A DNA stretch of 11,370 nucleotides from JAGVSR01 sp046074825 (GCA_046074825.1 JBJTOZ010000136.1:1-11370), one strand, 5' to 3'. Numbered from the stretch's first letter, positions 1 through 6,613 are shown. Notes: generated by a model not told the origin, from the sequence alone. Translations and numbers: made by a program.

Positions 1-1
1 C

Positions 2-40
2 AATGACCATGTCAGTCATACCATGCACCGTATCTCCTAA
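2..40 (+). other. Possible 3' tail of a plus-strand gene cut by the window edge
   Basis: From base 2 one plus-strand frame is open for twelve codons (ending ...HTMHRIS) and closes with TAA at 38-40, after which the sequence turns almost purely A+T. This could be the last codons of a gene lying outside the window. It is equally compatible with chance, because another frame is also open to a TAA at 45-47. No family can be recognised from so few residues. Confidence 0.15.
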
Positions 41-59
41 ATTATAATATTTTATTTCA

Positions 60-106
60 ATAGAAGAAAAAAAAGAGTGCTTAAAACATATACTTTAAGC
101 ACTCTT
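60..106 (-). terminator. Rho-independent terminator of the PepSY-like gene
   Basis: Bases 73-85 (AAGAGTGCTTAAA) and 94-106 (TTTAAGCACTCTT) form a perfect 13-bp stem with an 8-nt loop at 86-93. Read on the minus strand, the stem is followed by a T-rich run, the complement of the A-rich bases 61-72. It lies 29 bases past the stop codon of the minus-strand PepSY-like gene. On the plus strand the bases after the stem are not a T-run, so its action is mainly on minus-strand transcripts, though it could also slow transcription from the left. Confidence 0.9.
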
Positions 107-134
107 ACAATTATACTTATAGATATACTGTAAT

Positions 135-431
135 TTAATTAGTGACATTCTCTGAGGGTGTTTGTTGTGGCAATTTAATTGCTACGTGCACAATCTTCCC
201 ATCTTTAAGAGCCGTACCACTCCAACGTCCAGATGAATCACGAACAAGTTCAGACGTCGTAATATATCCTCGACTTGCAAGAAGACGTATGACCTGCTTC
301 TGATTAGCGGAAGCAGATAAGTTAGAGGTGAAACTTTGAAGGTCAGGGGGCGTATTAACGGAAGTAGCGTCGTTTGCAAAAGCATTTGACGCAAGAATTA
401 CACTACCAAAATAAAGTGCTAAATTTTTCAT
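135..431 (-). CDS. Small secreted PepSY-like protein, 98 aa
   Basis: This encodes a short exported protein of unknown role. Residues 1-19 are a classic Sec signal peptide: Lys2, a hydrophobic core, and an AFA cleavage site before Asn20. The mature part has a disordered-looking Ser/Thr/Asn stretch, then about 40 residues (46-86) with the pattern I-x-x-L...GY-x-x-x-x-E-L-x-x-D-x-x-G-x-W-x-x-x-A-x-K-D-G-K-x-V-x-V. That pattern resembles single PepSY/YpeB-type domains found in periplasmic proteins. The start is the ATG at 431 because GGAGG lies at 439-443, seven bases upstream. A further in-frame ATG at 470 lacks an SD and lies upstream of the likely -10 box. The gene ends just before a strong terminator and has its own promoter, so it is probably a single transcription unit. 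Family assignment rests on pattern only; the role, perhaps envelope binding or inhibition, is inference. Confidence 0.8.
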   Translation of the reverse strand: MKNLALYFGSVILASNAFANDATSVNTPPDLQSFTSNLSASANQKQVIRLLASRGYITTSELVRDSSGRWSGTALKDGKIVHVAIKLPQQTPSENVTN

Positions 432-438
432 TTTTAAA

Positions 439-443
439 CCTCC
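439..443 (-). promoter_or_regulatory. Strong Shine-Dalgarno deciding the PepSY-like gene start
   Basis: The minus strand reads GGAGG here, seven bases before the ATG at 431. It is the best SD in the window and fixes the start that leaves a clean signal peptide. Confidence 0.85.
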
Positions 444-461
444 AATAATGATATATATTCG

Positions 462-467
462 ATTATA
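462..467 (-). promoter_or_regulatory. Putative -10 box (TATAAT) for the PepSY-like gene
   Basis: The minus strand carries a perfect TATAAT 30 bases upstream of the preferred ATG, which would give a leader of about 20-25 nt containing the GGAGG site. No good TTGACA-like -35 is seen at 16-18 bases upstream, so the promoter may be weak or need an activator. Confidence 0.5.
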
Positions 468-737
468 CATCTGGCGATAATCATCGGATCACCGCTGCTT
501 TTTGAAATGGGTATTAAACTGAACACATACCAATCACAATTTCGTTTTCTGGAGCTTGATGACACTCACTAGTGCTTGAATGAAATAGTCCACTTCAATC
601 AACATTAAAAAGTTTTCATAAAAATTAGAGTTAAGTGAATTAGCTGTGAAATGTTACAAATTTTTTATAATAGCAAGAGAACCAATCTTACTTATTTTGT
701 GATCGCAGTGATCTCAGAACAAAGAAATTCTATCTTC
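468..737. other. Non-coding spacer between PepSY-like gene and monooxygenase gene
   Basis: Together with the promoter and leader just described, about 306 bases lie between the PepSY-like start and the monooxygenase stop. No convincing gene is seen. A 23-codon minus-strand ORF (605-534) has no SD and no recognisable product. No clear intrinsic terminator follows the monooxygenase gene. A short direct repeat GTGATC-GCA-GTGATC occurs at 699-713. No tRNA-like or insertion-sequence-like structure is visible. Confidence 0.6.
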
Positions 738-2087
738 TTAAATAGTCTTAGAAGGATACAGGGATCCTTTTGATTCTTTTCCACTCTTCTCATTATAATA
801 TCTTAATTTTGACATTATGCGATCGCGAATCTTGAGAATAGGTAGCATAAAGTATGCTTGTTTAATTTTACGTCGTGTTTTTTCAGGATCTACGAGATGA
901 GTTGTAGGAAGATTCATAAGAAAGGACTTTTCCATTAGTGTTCCTAAGGGAAAATTTAGTTCATCCTGAAATGCTATCATATGAGCATAGAGATCAGAAA
1001 GTGGTGTTATTAGCCTGCCAAACCCATTACGTGCTTGGGCCCAACCTACAATATAAAGACCACGTAATCCGGCAGGGAAAGCTCCTGCATATACATGAAC
1101 GACATTAGATTTTACCTGCACTAAACCTTCTGGGAGAAAAGGAAAAGATGTAAAAAATCCTGTCGCGGCAACTATCAAATCGTAATCTCCAGATGTTCCG
1201 TCTACAAATTTTACAGTATGCCCATCAATATATTCAATATCAGGACGAGGTCTTACTCGTCCAAGACGTATTGCTGAGAGCAGGTCTGTTCCGAATGAAG
1301 GATGGCGTTCAAAAATCTTATGATTTGGTTTTTTTAATCCATATCTCCGATAATCTCCAATAGAGATCCAAATTATAGACTTTAAAAGTGCTCTTTGAAT
1401 AAATATTGGCAGCCCCCATATAGGAAGATCTGTTAGAGGACGACCAAGAAAAGTTTTGGGAAGATACCAGTAGCCCGATTTTAGACTGATATCGCAAGAT
1501 CGACCGAAACGACCCGCATCACAGGCCATGTCCACACCTGAATTTCCTCCCCCAATAACAAGGATGCGTTTTCCATAAAATTGACTTGGATTTTGGTAAT
1601 CCTTCGAATGAAGAATTTCTCCAGAGAATTTTCCATTAAAATTAGGATAACGCTTATCCCAATGATGGCCATTACATACTATAACGCCTTTATAAATTCT
1701 TTTTTCCCCATCCTTAAAGTTTACGGACCATTTATTTTTTTCAATCGGATGGATATGAGCAACAGTCTTATCGAATTCGCAGAATTCTAAGAGCCCTTTG
1801 TCCTTTGCAAAGTTCTGAAGATATCTCAACATCTCATCAGAAGAAGGGAAATCTGGATAGCTCTCTGGCATAGGATAGTTACAATATTGGGTCGCTTTTT
1901 TTGAAGAGACTATGTGTGCAGAGCGGTACACTCCATTGAGCCAATTTCCTCCTACTCCAGAATTTGCATCAACAATATCAAATTCTATTTTTTTTCGTAA
2001 TAATGCATCGGCCATCGCTAGGCCTACTGGGCCGGCTCCTATAATGATTTGCTTTTCGGATGTAGACGACCGATCACTAGAGGGCAA
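738..2087 (-). CDS. Flavin-containing monooxygenase / NAD(P)/FAD-dependent oxidoreductase (COG2072-type), 449 aa
   Basis: This is predicted to use FAD and NADPH to hydroxylate a nucleophilic N- or S-containing substrate, or to carry out Baeyer-Villiger-type oxidation; the substrate is not readable from sequence. Visible motifs: an N-terminal FAD Rossmann motif GAGPVG (17-22) after a beta strand; the FMO signature F-x-G-x-x-x-H-x-x-x-Y (FSGEILHSKDY, 154-164); a second, NADPH-binding motif GGGNSG (179-184); and the late ATG motif (308-310) typical of two-dinucleotide-binding flavoproteins. The length matches class B FMOs of about 450 residues, and no gap or frameshift is seen. The start is TTG at 2087, supported by AGGAG on the minus strand six bases upstream; the next in-frame Met (residue 26) would delete the FAD motif. 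It stands alone, about 300 bases upstream of the PepSY-like gene and divergent from rlpA, so context does not reveal its role. It looks accessory beside a core gene block. Confidence 0.9.
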   Translation of the reverse strand: MPSSDRSSTSEKQIIIGAGPVGLAMADALLRKKIEFDIVDANSGVGGNWLNGVYRSAHIVSSKKATQYCNYPMPESYPDFPSSDEMLRYLQNFAKDKGLLEFCEFDKTVAHIHPIEKNKWSVNFKDGEKRIYKGVIVCNGHHWDKRYPNFNGKFSGEILHSKDYQNPSQFYGKRILVIGGGNSGVDMACDAGRFGRSCDISLKSGYWYLPKTFLGRPLTDLPIWGLPIFIQRALLKSIIWISIGDYRRYGLKKPNHKIFERHPSFGTDLLSAIRLGRVRPRPDIEYIDGHTVKFVDGTSGDYDLIVAATGFFTSFPFLPEGLVQVKSNVVHVYAGAFPAGLRGLYIVGWAQARNGFGRLITPLSDLYAHMIAFQDELNFPLGTLMEKSFLMNLPTTHLVDPEKTRRKIKQAYFMLPILKIRDRIMSKLRYYNEKSGKESKGSLYPSKTI

Positions 2088-2229
2088 AATTCTCTCCTCT
2101 CATTGGATAAACTCTCTCTAAGCATTAGCAACTATAAATGAAATCCCCTTTTATAGCTTACATCATTTATGAGATTGGTTATTGATTTAGGTTAATTTTT
2201 ACAAGATTAAGAAAATTATTTGCTCTAAA

Positions 2230-2417
2230 ATGCAAGTAATACATGACCAAACTCGAAATCAATATCCTTTCTACAGAATCTTAAAAAGGGGGATCGTCAA
2301 CGAAGTGGGTTTTCATGCCACGGCGCGTATATTTTTGAAGTTCATAAATTCAATGCTTTAAATATAAGAGAGGATAAAGAAAACATCTATGCTATTTTCA
2401 ATTCACTTAAACACTAA
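2230..2417 (+). pseudogene. Possible remnant of a small ORF
   Basis: An ATG at 2230 opens a 43-codon frame closing at 2359-2361. An adjacent frame is open through the same bases and closes at TAA 2415-2417 (ending ...NIYAIFNSLKH). Two overlapping open frames, the first ending early, suggest a short gene broken by a frameshift. The first frame contains VNEVGFHATARIFLKF, which loosely recalls the G-[LIVM]-H-A region around the active-site His of HPr phosphocarrier proteins, but the Arg normally following is absent. No SD precedes the ATG. The stretch may be chance in AT-rich DNA. Confidence 0.2.
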
Positions 2418-2436
2418 GTGTAAGACAATTTTTTTT
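2404..2436 (+). terminator. Weak terminator-like hairpin plus T-run
   Basis: CACTTA (2404-2409) and TAAGTG (2415-2420) form a 6-bp stem with a 5-nt loop, followed by eight bases and then eight T residues at 2429-2436. The stem is short and AT-rich and the T-run is not directly adjacent, so efficiency would be low. It lies at the end of the possible ORF remnant, which is the reason for noting it. Confidence 0.25.
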
Positions 2437-2538
2437 GATCAGTGAAGTTGAGGGGCGGGAATATCATGTTATGTTTGGAAATTGACAAAGCCTCTAAAGT
2501 AAATGGTGTTCAAAATTACCATTTAAATTTTAATCTCT

Positions 2539-2560
2539 TTAAAAATTAAGAAATTTTTAA
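2539..2560. repeat. All-AT inverted repeat upstream of rlpA
   Basis: TTAAAAATT (2539-2547) and AATTTTTAA (2552-2560) are perfect 9-bp inverted arms around a 4-nt centre. It lies about 114 bases before the rlpA start codon. It could be a protein-binding site or a DNA-melting element at the promoter. An AT-only palindrome in AT-rich DNA may also be chance. Confidence 0.35.
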
Positions 2561-2578
2561 CCTTAAGGCAGCACGCTC

Positions 2579-2669
2579 CTAATCCTGAGACGTTATTTGC
2601 CTCAAGCATGAGGATGCATTTTTCTCTTCATTACCACAGTGTGAGACATCTGTAGATACCTAGGATTAG
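2579..2669 (+). promoter_or_regulatory. rlpA leader with inverted repeat covering the Shine-Dalgarno
   Basis: CTAATCCT (2579-2586) is the exact reverse complement of AGGATTAG (2662-2669), and a G-U pair could extend the stem to nine. The right arm contains the only plausible rlpA SD, AGGA at 2662-2665, eight bases before the TTG at 2674. Between the arms is a smaller hairpin, CCTCA-AGCA-TGAGG, at 2600-2613. In RNA the long stem would hide the ribosome-binding site, so the leader could lower rlpA translation or act as a switch. The pairing is seen directly; the regulation is inferred. Confidence 0.35.
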
Positions 2670-2673
2670 ACAG

Positions 2674-3399
2674 TTGCGTATTTTAAATACTCATTCGAGT
2701 CAGGCTAATTTAAAGGTATTTTTTTACTCAAAAATTACGCCAATTCTCTTTTTAGGCTTAATTTTATCCTCTTGTTCAACCCTCTCCAGTTCAAAGTGGG
2801 GTGTGTCCTCTAGTCCAAGAATCTATGGACTTTATGATCCTATTCCAAAAGGAGGTGGAGTATACAAAACAGGAAGTCCATATACAGTAGGCGGGCAATG
2901 GTATGTTCCTAAAGAAGAACCAAATTATGATGTAGTTGGAACCGCCTCATGGTATGGTGAGGATTTTCATGGAAGAAAAACTGCTAATGGCGAAATTTAT
3001 GATATGAATGCCCTCTCGGCTGCCCATCCAACTTTACCCATGCCTTCTTATGTTTATGTTACCAATCTTGATAACGGAAGAACAATACTCGTTAGAGTGA
3101 ATGATCGGGGTCCTTACGTTGATAATAGATTGATTGATTTATCTTATAGGACAGCAAAAGAATTAGGTGCAGATAAAAAAGGTTTAACGAGAGTGCGAGT
3201 TCGTTTTGCGGGAAATGCTCCACTAAATGGGGATGATTCAGAGGAGCGTATATATTTAAGTCAACAGACTTGGTCGATAGATAATAATCTTGTAACATTA
3301 AATCAGTCTTCTACACCGCAAAAACCATCATCTGCTCTTTCTCCTGCCTCATGGTCTACGTTTCAATACCGCACAGAATTAATGTCTAATACTCGTTGA
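2674..3399 (+). CDS. rlpA: RlpA-like septal ring lytic transglycosylase lipoprotein, 241 aa
   Basis: RlpA proteins are outer-membrane lipoproteins that cleave glycan strands stripped of stem peptides at the division septum. Residues 14-34 form a lipoprotein signal: Lys14 and Lys20, a hydrophobic stretch, and the lipobox LSSC with lipidated Cys34. A linker follows, then a double-psi beta-barrel domain at about 88-178 with the family hallmarks GTASWYGEDFHGRKTANGE, Ala-His of the SAAHPTLP segment, and RVNDRGPYVDNRLIDLS (141-157), which holds the catalytic-type Asp. After the barrel there are only about 60 low-complexity residues; the C-terminal SPOR domain of many RlpA proteins is missing. The start is TTG at 2674, the only in-frame start before the signal core, with AGGA eight bases upstream. 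The carboxypeptidase gene follows after 109 bases, consistent with linked peptidoglycan work at division. Confidence 0.9.
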   Translation: MRILNTHSSQANLKVFFYSKITPILFLGLILSSCSTLSSSKWGVSSSPRIYGLYDPIPKGGGVYKTGSPYTVGGQWYVPKEEPNYDVVGTASWYGEDFHGRKTANGEIYDMNALSAAHPTLPMPSYVYVTNLDNGRTILVRVNDRGPYVDNRLIDLSYRTAKELGADKKGLTRVRVRFAGNAPLNGDDSEERIYLSQQTWSIDNNLVTLNQSSTPQKPSSALSPASWSTFQYRTELMSNTR

Positions 3400-3447
3400 A
3401 GATCATTTTTTTCACATTTTTTTTATGTATTTATCCATTCACAGTGA

Positions 3448-3476
3448 TTGACCCTATAAAACTGTAAGTACATAAA
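3448..3476 (+). promoter_or_regulatory. Putative sigma-70 promoter of the carboxypeptidase-tmk-holB operon
   Basis: TTGACC (3448-3453) is a 5/6 match to the -35 consensus. At a 17-base spacing lies CATAAA (3471-3476), a 4/6 match to -10; an alternative TAAAAT (3473-3478) is a 5/6 match with a looser 19-base spacing. The site sits in the 109-base gap after rlpA, which is otherwise T-rich without a hairpin. Transcription would start about 3483. Confidence 0.4.
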
Positions 3477-3508
3477 ATATTCTCAAAAGAACTCATTTTA
3501 GAAAAAAA

Positions 3509-4714
3509 TTGACCGTGACATTTTTTTATAAATTCTTTGGACGTGATTTTCTTGTCTCGGTCCTAATTGTTGTAAATATTTGTTTTTTTTCCTTTACTGG
3601 AAGTTTAGCACAACAAACCGGAGAATACGTTAGTCGTGCTCAACAAGTTATTCTTATTGATGCCGATACAGGTGCAGTTCTCTATCAATTTAACGCTGAT
3701 GATCTCGTTCCGCCAGCCAGTCTGACAAAGTTGATGACTTTAGAAGTTCTTTTTAAAGCGCTTAAAGAAGGTCAGGTTAAACTTCAGGATGAATTTACAG
3801 TGAGTGCTAATGCATGGAAAACGGGCGGCGCACCATCAAAAACACCGACCATGTTTCTTCCTCCAAAGTCTAAGGTGCGTGTTGATGATCTCATTCAAGG
3901 CATTATTGTACAATCAGCAAATGATGCTAGTATAACGGTTGCGGAAGGATTAGCTAAAACAGAAACTGAGTTCGCTAAAATTATGCAAAGTGAAGCCCGA
4001 AGAATTGGTATGAAGCGATCAATCTTCAAAAATTCCACAGGCCTTTTCAATCCAGAACATCTAATGTCGGCTAGAGATCTGGCTCTTCTTTCTCTTCATC
4101 TTATTAGTGAATATCCTGAGCACTATAAACTATTTTCTCAGACAGAATTTTCCTACGGAAAGCATAAATTTTATAATCGAAACCCTTTGCTTGCGGAAAA
4201 TCTCGGTGTTGACGGATTAAAGACAGGCTCCTCGAAAGAAGCTGGATTTGGGATGGCTTTTTCAGCTTATCGGAATGGCAAAAGATTGGTAGGCGTGGTA
4301 TTAGGATTAAAAGATGATAATCAAAGGCGCGATGAAGCTCGTAGACTTCTCGAGTGGGGACAAAAAAGTTTTGCCCGCTTCACAATTTTTCACTCAGATG
4401 AAGTAATTGGTCGTGCACGTGTTTGGGGGGGGAGCAAGTGGTATACTCCTTTGACAGGAAAAGGCGGAGATTTAACTATTGTGCTTCCGCGATACCCAGC
4501 AAATCAAAAACTAAAAGCTGAAATTATTTATCAAAGTCCTTTAAAACCTCCTATGCGTAAAGGCGACGAAGTTGGTATGCTGCGTGTTACATCTTCTTCC
4601 AATGCCACAACCGAGGTACCTCTAGTTGCAATGGAGGATGTAGAACGAGGTTGGGTTTGGAGCAGGGGTGTTGATAGTCTAATTTTCCTCTTTTTAAGAT
4701 GGGCAAATCTCTAA
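3509..4714 (+). CDS. dacF: D-alanyl-D-alanine carboxypeptidase (PBP5/6 family, S11), up to 401 aa
   Basis: This periplasmic, membrane-associated enzyme removes the terminal D-Ala from peptidoglycan pentapeptides. All three penicillin-binding motifs are present: S71-L-T-K74 with the acylating Ser and general-base Lys, S136-A-N138, and K238-T-G240 in DGLKTGSS. An N-terminal hydrophobic segment ending SLA before Gln35 is a signal peptide. After the catalytic domain a beta-rich PBP5 C-terminal domain spans about 292-380, and the last 15 residues (GVDSLIFLFLRWANL) form an amphipathic helix of the kind that anchors PBP5 to the membrane face. The start is uncertain: TTG at 3509 and GTG at 3515 are both in frame, neither has a clear SD, and both leave the signal peptide intact. 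A plausible promoter precedes it, and tmk follows after a 58-base AT-rich gap. The symbol follows alphaproteobacterial usage; dacA/dacC would be equally defensible. Confidence 0.92.
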   Translation: MTVTFFYKFFGRDFLVSVLIVVNICFFSFTGSLAQQTGEYVSRAQQVILIDADTGAVLYQFNADDLVPPASLTKLMTLEVLFKALKEGQVKLQDEFTVSANAWKTGGAPSKTPTMFLPPKSKVRVDDLIQGIIVQSANDASITVAEGLAKTETEFAKIMQSEARRIGMKRSIFKNSTGLFNPEHLMSARDLALLSLHLISEYPEHYKLFSQTEFSYGKHKFYNRNPLLAENLGVDGLKTGSSKEAGFGMAFSAYRNGKRLVGVVLGLKDDNQRRDEARRLLEWGQKSFARFTIFHSDEVIGRARVWGGSKWYTPLTGKGGDLTIVLPRYPANQKLKAEIIYQSPLKPPMRKGDEVGMLRVTSSSNATTEVPLVAMEDVERGWVWSRGVDSLIFLFLRWANL

Positions 4715-4763
4715 TAAAAAAATTAAAAAATAATAATAATATTTTAGCCTTAACATTTTGGAA

Positions 4764-4768
4764 CGAGG
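4764..4768 (+). promoter_or_regulatory. Shine-Dalgarno supporting the inner TTG start of tmk
   Basis: CGAGG stands four bases before the TTG at 4773, whereas only A/T-rich sequence precedes the alternative TTG at 4758. Spacing is a little short, so support is moderate. Confidence 0.45.
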
Positions 4769-4772
4769 CGCT

Positions 4773-5468
4773 TTGAAAGCACCAACCTTTATAACATTTG
4801 AAGGAGGAGAGGGTTCAGGGAAATCAACTCAAGTAAAAATCCTCGCTAATCGACTGAGTTCTCTCTGTATTAAAGTTATACCCACACGAGAGCCAGGCGG
4901 CTCGATTTTATCAGAAAGGCTGAGATCACTCATTCTCGATCCCGCAATGAAAGACCATTCTGTCTTGACGGAAGCTCTCCTATTTTCTGCTGCACGATCT
5001 GATCATTTAGATCAAATAATTCGGCCAGCACTGAAGCAAGGTCATACCGTCATATGTGATAGGTTTTCAGATTCAACTCGAGTATATCAAGGTTATGCGG
5101 GAAATTTAGATTTCCAAGTCCTAAAGACGTTAGAATGCATTGTTCTTGGACCTACTGTTCCTGATCTGACAATAATTATTGATCTTCCAGCTCATGTTGG
5201 ACTTGAAAGAGCAAAAAAGCGAAACGCAGATAAAGTATCTGGGGTACAAAAGACAAATGATATTCTCAGATTAGAAACAAATGTAGTAGCAGATCAATTC
5301 GAGCGAAGAGATATCGCATATCATGAAAAACTCCGACAAGGTTACATTCACATAGCACGTCAAGAACCAGAGCGATGTGTAATTATAGATGGTATGGAAG
5401 ACGTAGAAGAGGTCGCTTGCGCAATTTGGAGCGTTGTTGAAAAAAGACTGCTAGAAAGTAAACAGTAA
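4773..5468 (+). CDS. tmk: Thymidylate kinase, 231 aa
   Basis: Tmk phosphorylates dTMP to dTDP with ATP in the cytoplasm, feeding dTTP synthesis. Numbered from the preferred start: P-loop G11-GEGSGKS18; the TREPGGS segment (38-44); DRF (96-98), which contacts the dTMP phosphate; and the SDSTRVYQGYAG region of the substrate pocket. The P-loop lacks an Arg, and basic residues sit in the LID region (RAKKRN), as in E. coli-type (type II) kinases. Length is normal at slightly over 200 residues. The TTG at 4773 (MKAPTFITFEGG...) is chosen because CGAGG lies four bases upstream and the N-terminus then matches the family. A further TTG at 4758 adds five residues but has no SD. The stop is two bases before the holB ATG, implying translational coupling. 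Confidence 0.93.
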   Translation: MKAPTFITFEGGEGSGKSTQVKILANRLSSLCIKVIPTREPGGSILSERLRSLILDPAMKDHSVLTEALLFSAARSDHLDQIIRPALKQGHTVICDRFSDSTRVYQGYAGNLDFQVLKTLECIVLGPTVPDLTIIIDLPAHVGLERAKKRNADKVSGVQKTNDILRLETNVVADQFERRDIAYHEKLRQGYIHIARQEPERCVIIDGMEDVEEVACAIWSVVEKRLLESKQ

Positions 5469-5470
5469 TA

Positions 5471-6613
5471 ATGATCCGCCAACAAGTAATTGAAAACGAG
5501 GAAATTCTAAATGAGCCAGATACATTGGAAGGTTTCTCATCACCAAGAACAATAAAGAATATCTATGGGCACGAGAGTGCTGAGAAAGAGTTTTTAAATA
5601 CGTACCAGCTCAATAGGTTGCATCATGCGTGGTTGATCACTGGTCCCAAAGGAATTGGAAAGGCTACATTAGCGTATCGGTTTACTCGTTTTTTACTGGC
5701 AATAGACAAGGAAAAAGATACACTAATTACTACTCTAAATATTCAAGAGGAATCTCCCACATCTCGCTTAGTCTCTAATCTTTCTCATCCTGAACTTTTA
5801 GTTCTTCGACGCCCCTATGATTTAAAGACAAATAAATTAAGAACTGAAATAACAGTTGACGAAGTAAGGCGTCTTAAAAGTTTTTTGTCACTCAGAAGTG
5901 GTATTTCAAGTTCAAAAATTGTTATCGTCGATCCAGCTGATGAACTAAATTTAAATGCTGCAAATGCAATATTGAAATCTATAGAAGAACCTTCCTCACA
6001 AACATATTTTTTTCTTATAACATCAAATCCAGATAATTTATTACCCACTATACGTTCACGATGTCGGGTTCTAAGATGTAAATCTCTATCGAACGACAAC
6101 CTCCAAAAAGCTTTAATCCAGGCGCTGAAATTATCAGATTCTGAAGTAAGTCTAAATCTACCAACAGGCGATGACTGGGAAAAATTAAAATTAGTCTCTG
6201 ATGGAAGTGTCGGTTTTGCACTCAGATTCTTAAGTTTAAAGGGACTTAATATTTATAGTAAGTTGATCAGTATTATTTTTCAGATGCCACAATGTAATTG
6301 GAGGGATATTCATGTGCTGTGTGATGAATTAACTTCTCAAGCGTCAGAGTTAAAATTCGAATTGTTCTACGAACTCCTTTTGTCTTCTTTAGCAAGATTA
6401 ATTTATGAGCAGGCATACAATAATAGTAGCAATCAAGAGGGACAAATTACACATCGAGTAATCCAAAAGGAACACCTCAGTTCATGGGCTGAATTATGGG
6501 AGACCATTGTGATTCAAAAAAGTGAGCTCGACCTTTATAATCTCGACAAAAAATCTTTTCTATTTTCCGTATTTAGAAAAATTTCTCAACTTTCAATAAC
6601 TAAGAGTATATAA
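5471..6613 (+). CDS. holB: DNA polymerase III subunit delta-prime, 380 aa
   Basis: Delta-prime is the stator of the clamp-loader complex that places the beta clamp on DNA. AAA+ features in order: the segment YGHESAEKEFLNTYQLNRLHHAWL (32-55) typical of delta-prime; a Walker A-like GPKGIGKAT (58-66); a Walker B-position strand KIVIVDPAD (149-157), with Pro-Ala-Asp in place of the catalytic DExx, as expected for a non-hydrolysing subunit; LNAANAILKSIEEP (161-174); a sensor 1-like FLITSNP (181-187); and the SRC arginine-finger motif in IRSRCR (194-199). The zinc-binding cysteines of the E. coli protein are absent between Walker A and B. About 25 residues precede the conserved core. The C-terminal third is poorly conserved but uninterrupted. 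The ATG lies two bases after the tmk stop, and the tmk-holB pairing is widely conserved. Confidence 0.92.
   Translation: MIRQQVIENEEILNEPDTLEGFSSPRTIKNIYGHESAEKEFLNTYQLNRLHHAWLITGPKGIGKATLAYRFTRFLLAIDKEKDTLITTLNIQEESPTSRLVSNLSHPELLVLRRPYDLKTNKLRTEITVDEVRRLKSFLSLRSGISSSKIVIVDPADELNLNAANAILKSIEEPSSQTYFFLITSNPDNLLPTIRSRCRVLRCKSLSNDNLQKALIQALKLSDSEVSLNLPTGDDWEKLKLVSDGSVGFALRFLSLKGLNIYSKLISIIFQMPQCNWRDIHVLCDELTSQASELKFELFYELLLSSLARLIYEQAYNNSSNQEGQITHRVIQKEHLSSWAELWETIVIQKSELDLYNLDKKSFLFSVFRKISQLSITKSI

Larger units (their letters stand above)
2088..2673. other. Divergent intergenic region, 586 bp
   Basis: This gap separates the monooxygenase gene (minus) from rlpA (plus). It should contain both promoters, but no complete sigma-70 pair is convincing. 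A perfect TTGACA at 2482-2487 lacks a good -10 at normal spacing, and a TTTAAT at 2529-2534 lacks a good -35. It also holds a possible decayed ORF, a terminator-like hairpin, an all-AT palindrome and a long-range inverted repeat over the rlpA SD, each listed separately. No tRNA or known riboswitch motif was recognised. Confidence 0.6.

Noticed and set aside
429..470. Upstream ATG (470) for the PepSY-like gene
   Set aside because: It would add 13 residues before the signal peptide, lacks an SD and lies upstream of the TATAAT box.
534..605. 23-codon minus-strand ORF in the spacer, considered as a transposase tail
   Set aside because: It has no SD, no recognisable transposase motif and no terminal inverted repeats nearby.
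699..713. Direct repeat GTGATC-GCA-GTGATC after the monooxygenase gene
   Set aside because: It is only two copies of six bases, with no partner elsewhere; too short to support a binding site or terminator.
2482..2487. Perfect TTGACA as a -35 for rlpA
   Set aside because: At 15-19 bases downstream there is only GGTGTT-like sequence, not a -10 box, so it was not called a promoter.
5815..6099. Minus-strand 94-codon ORF inside holB, and similar long ORFs inside the monooxygenase, rlpA, metG and PepSY-like genes
   Set aside because: They lie antisense or out of frame within genes that have clear family motifs, and show no recognisable domain.
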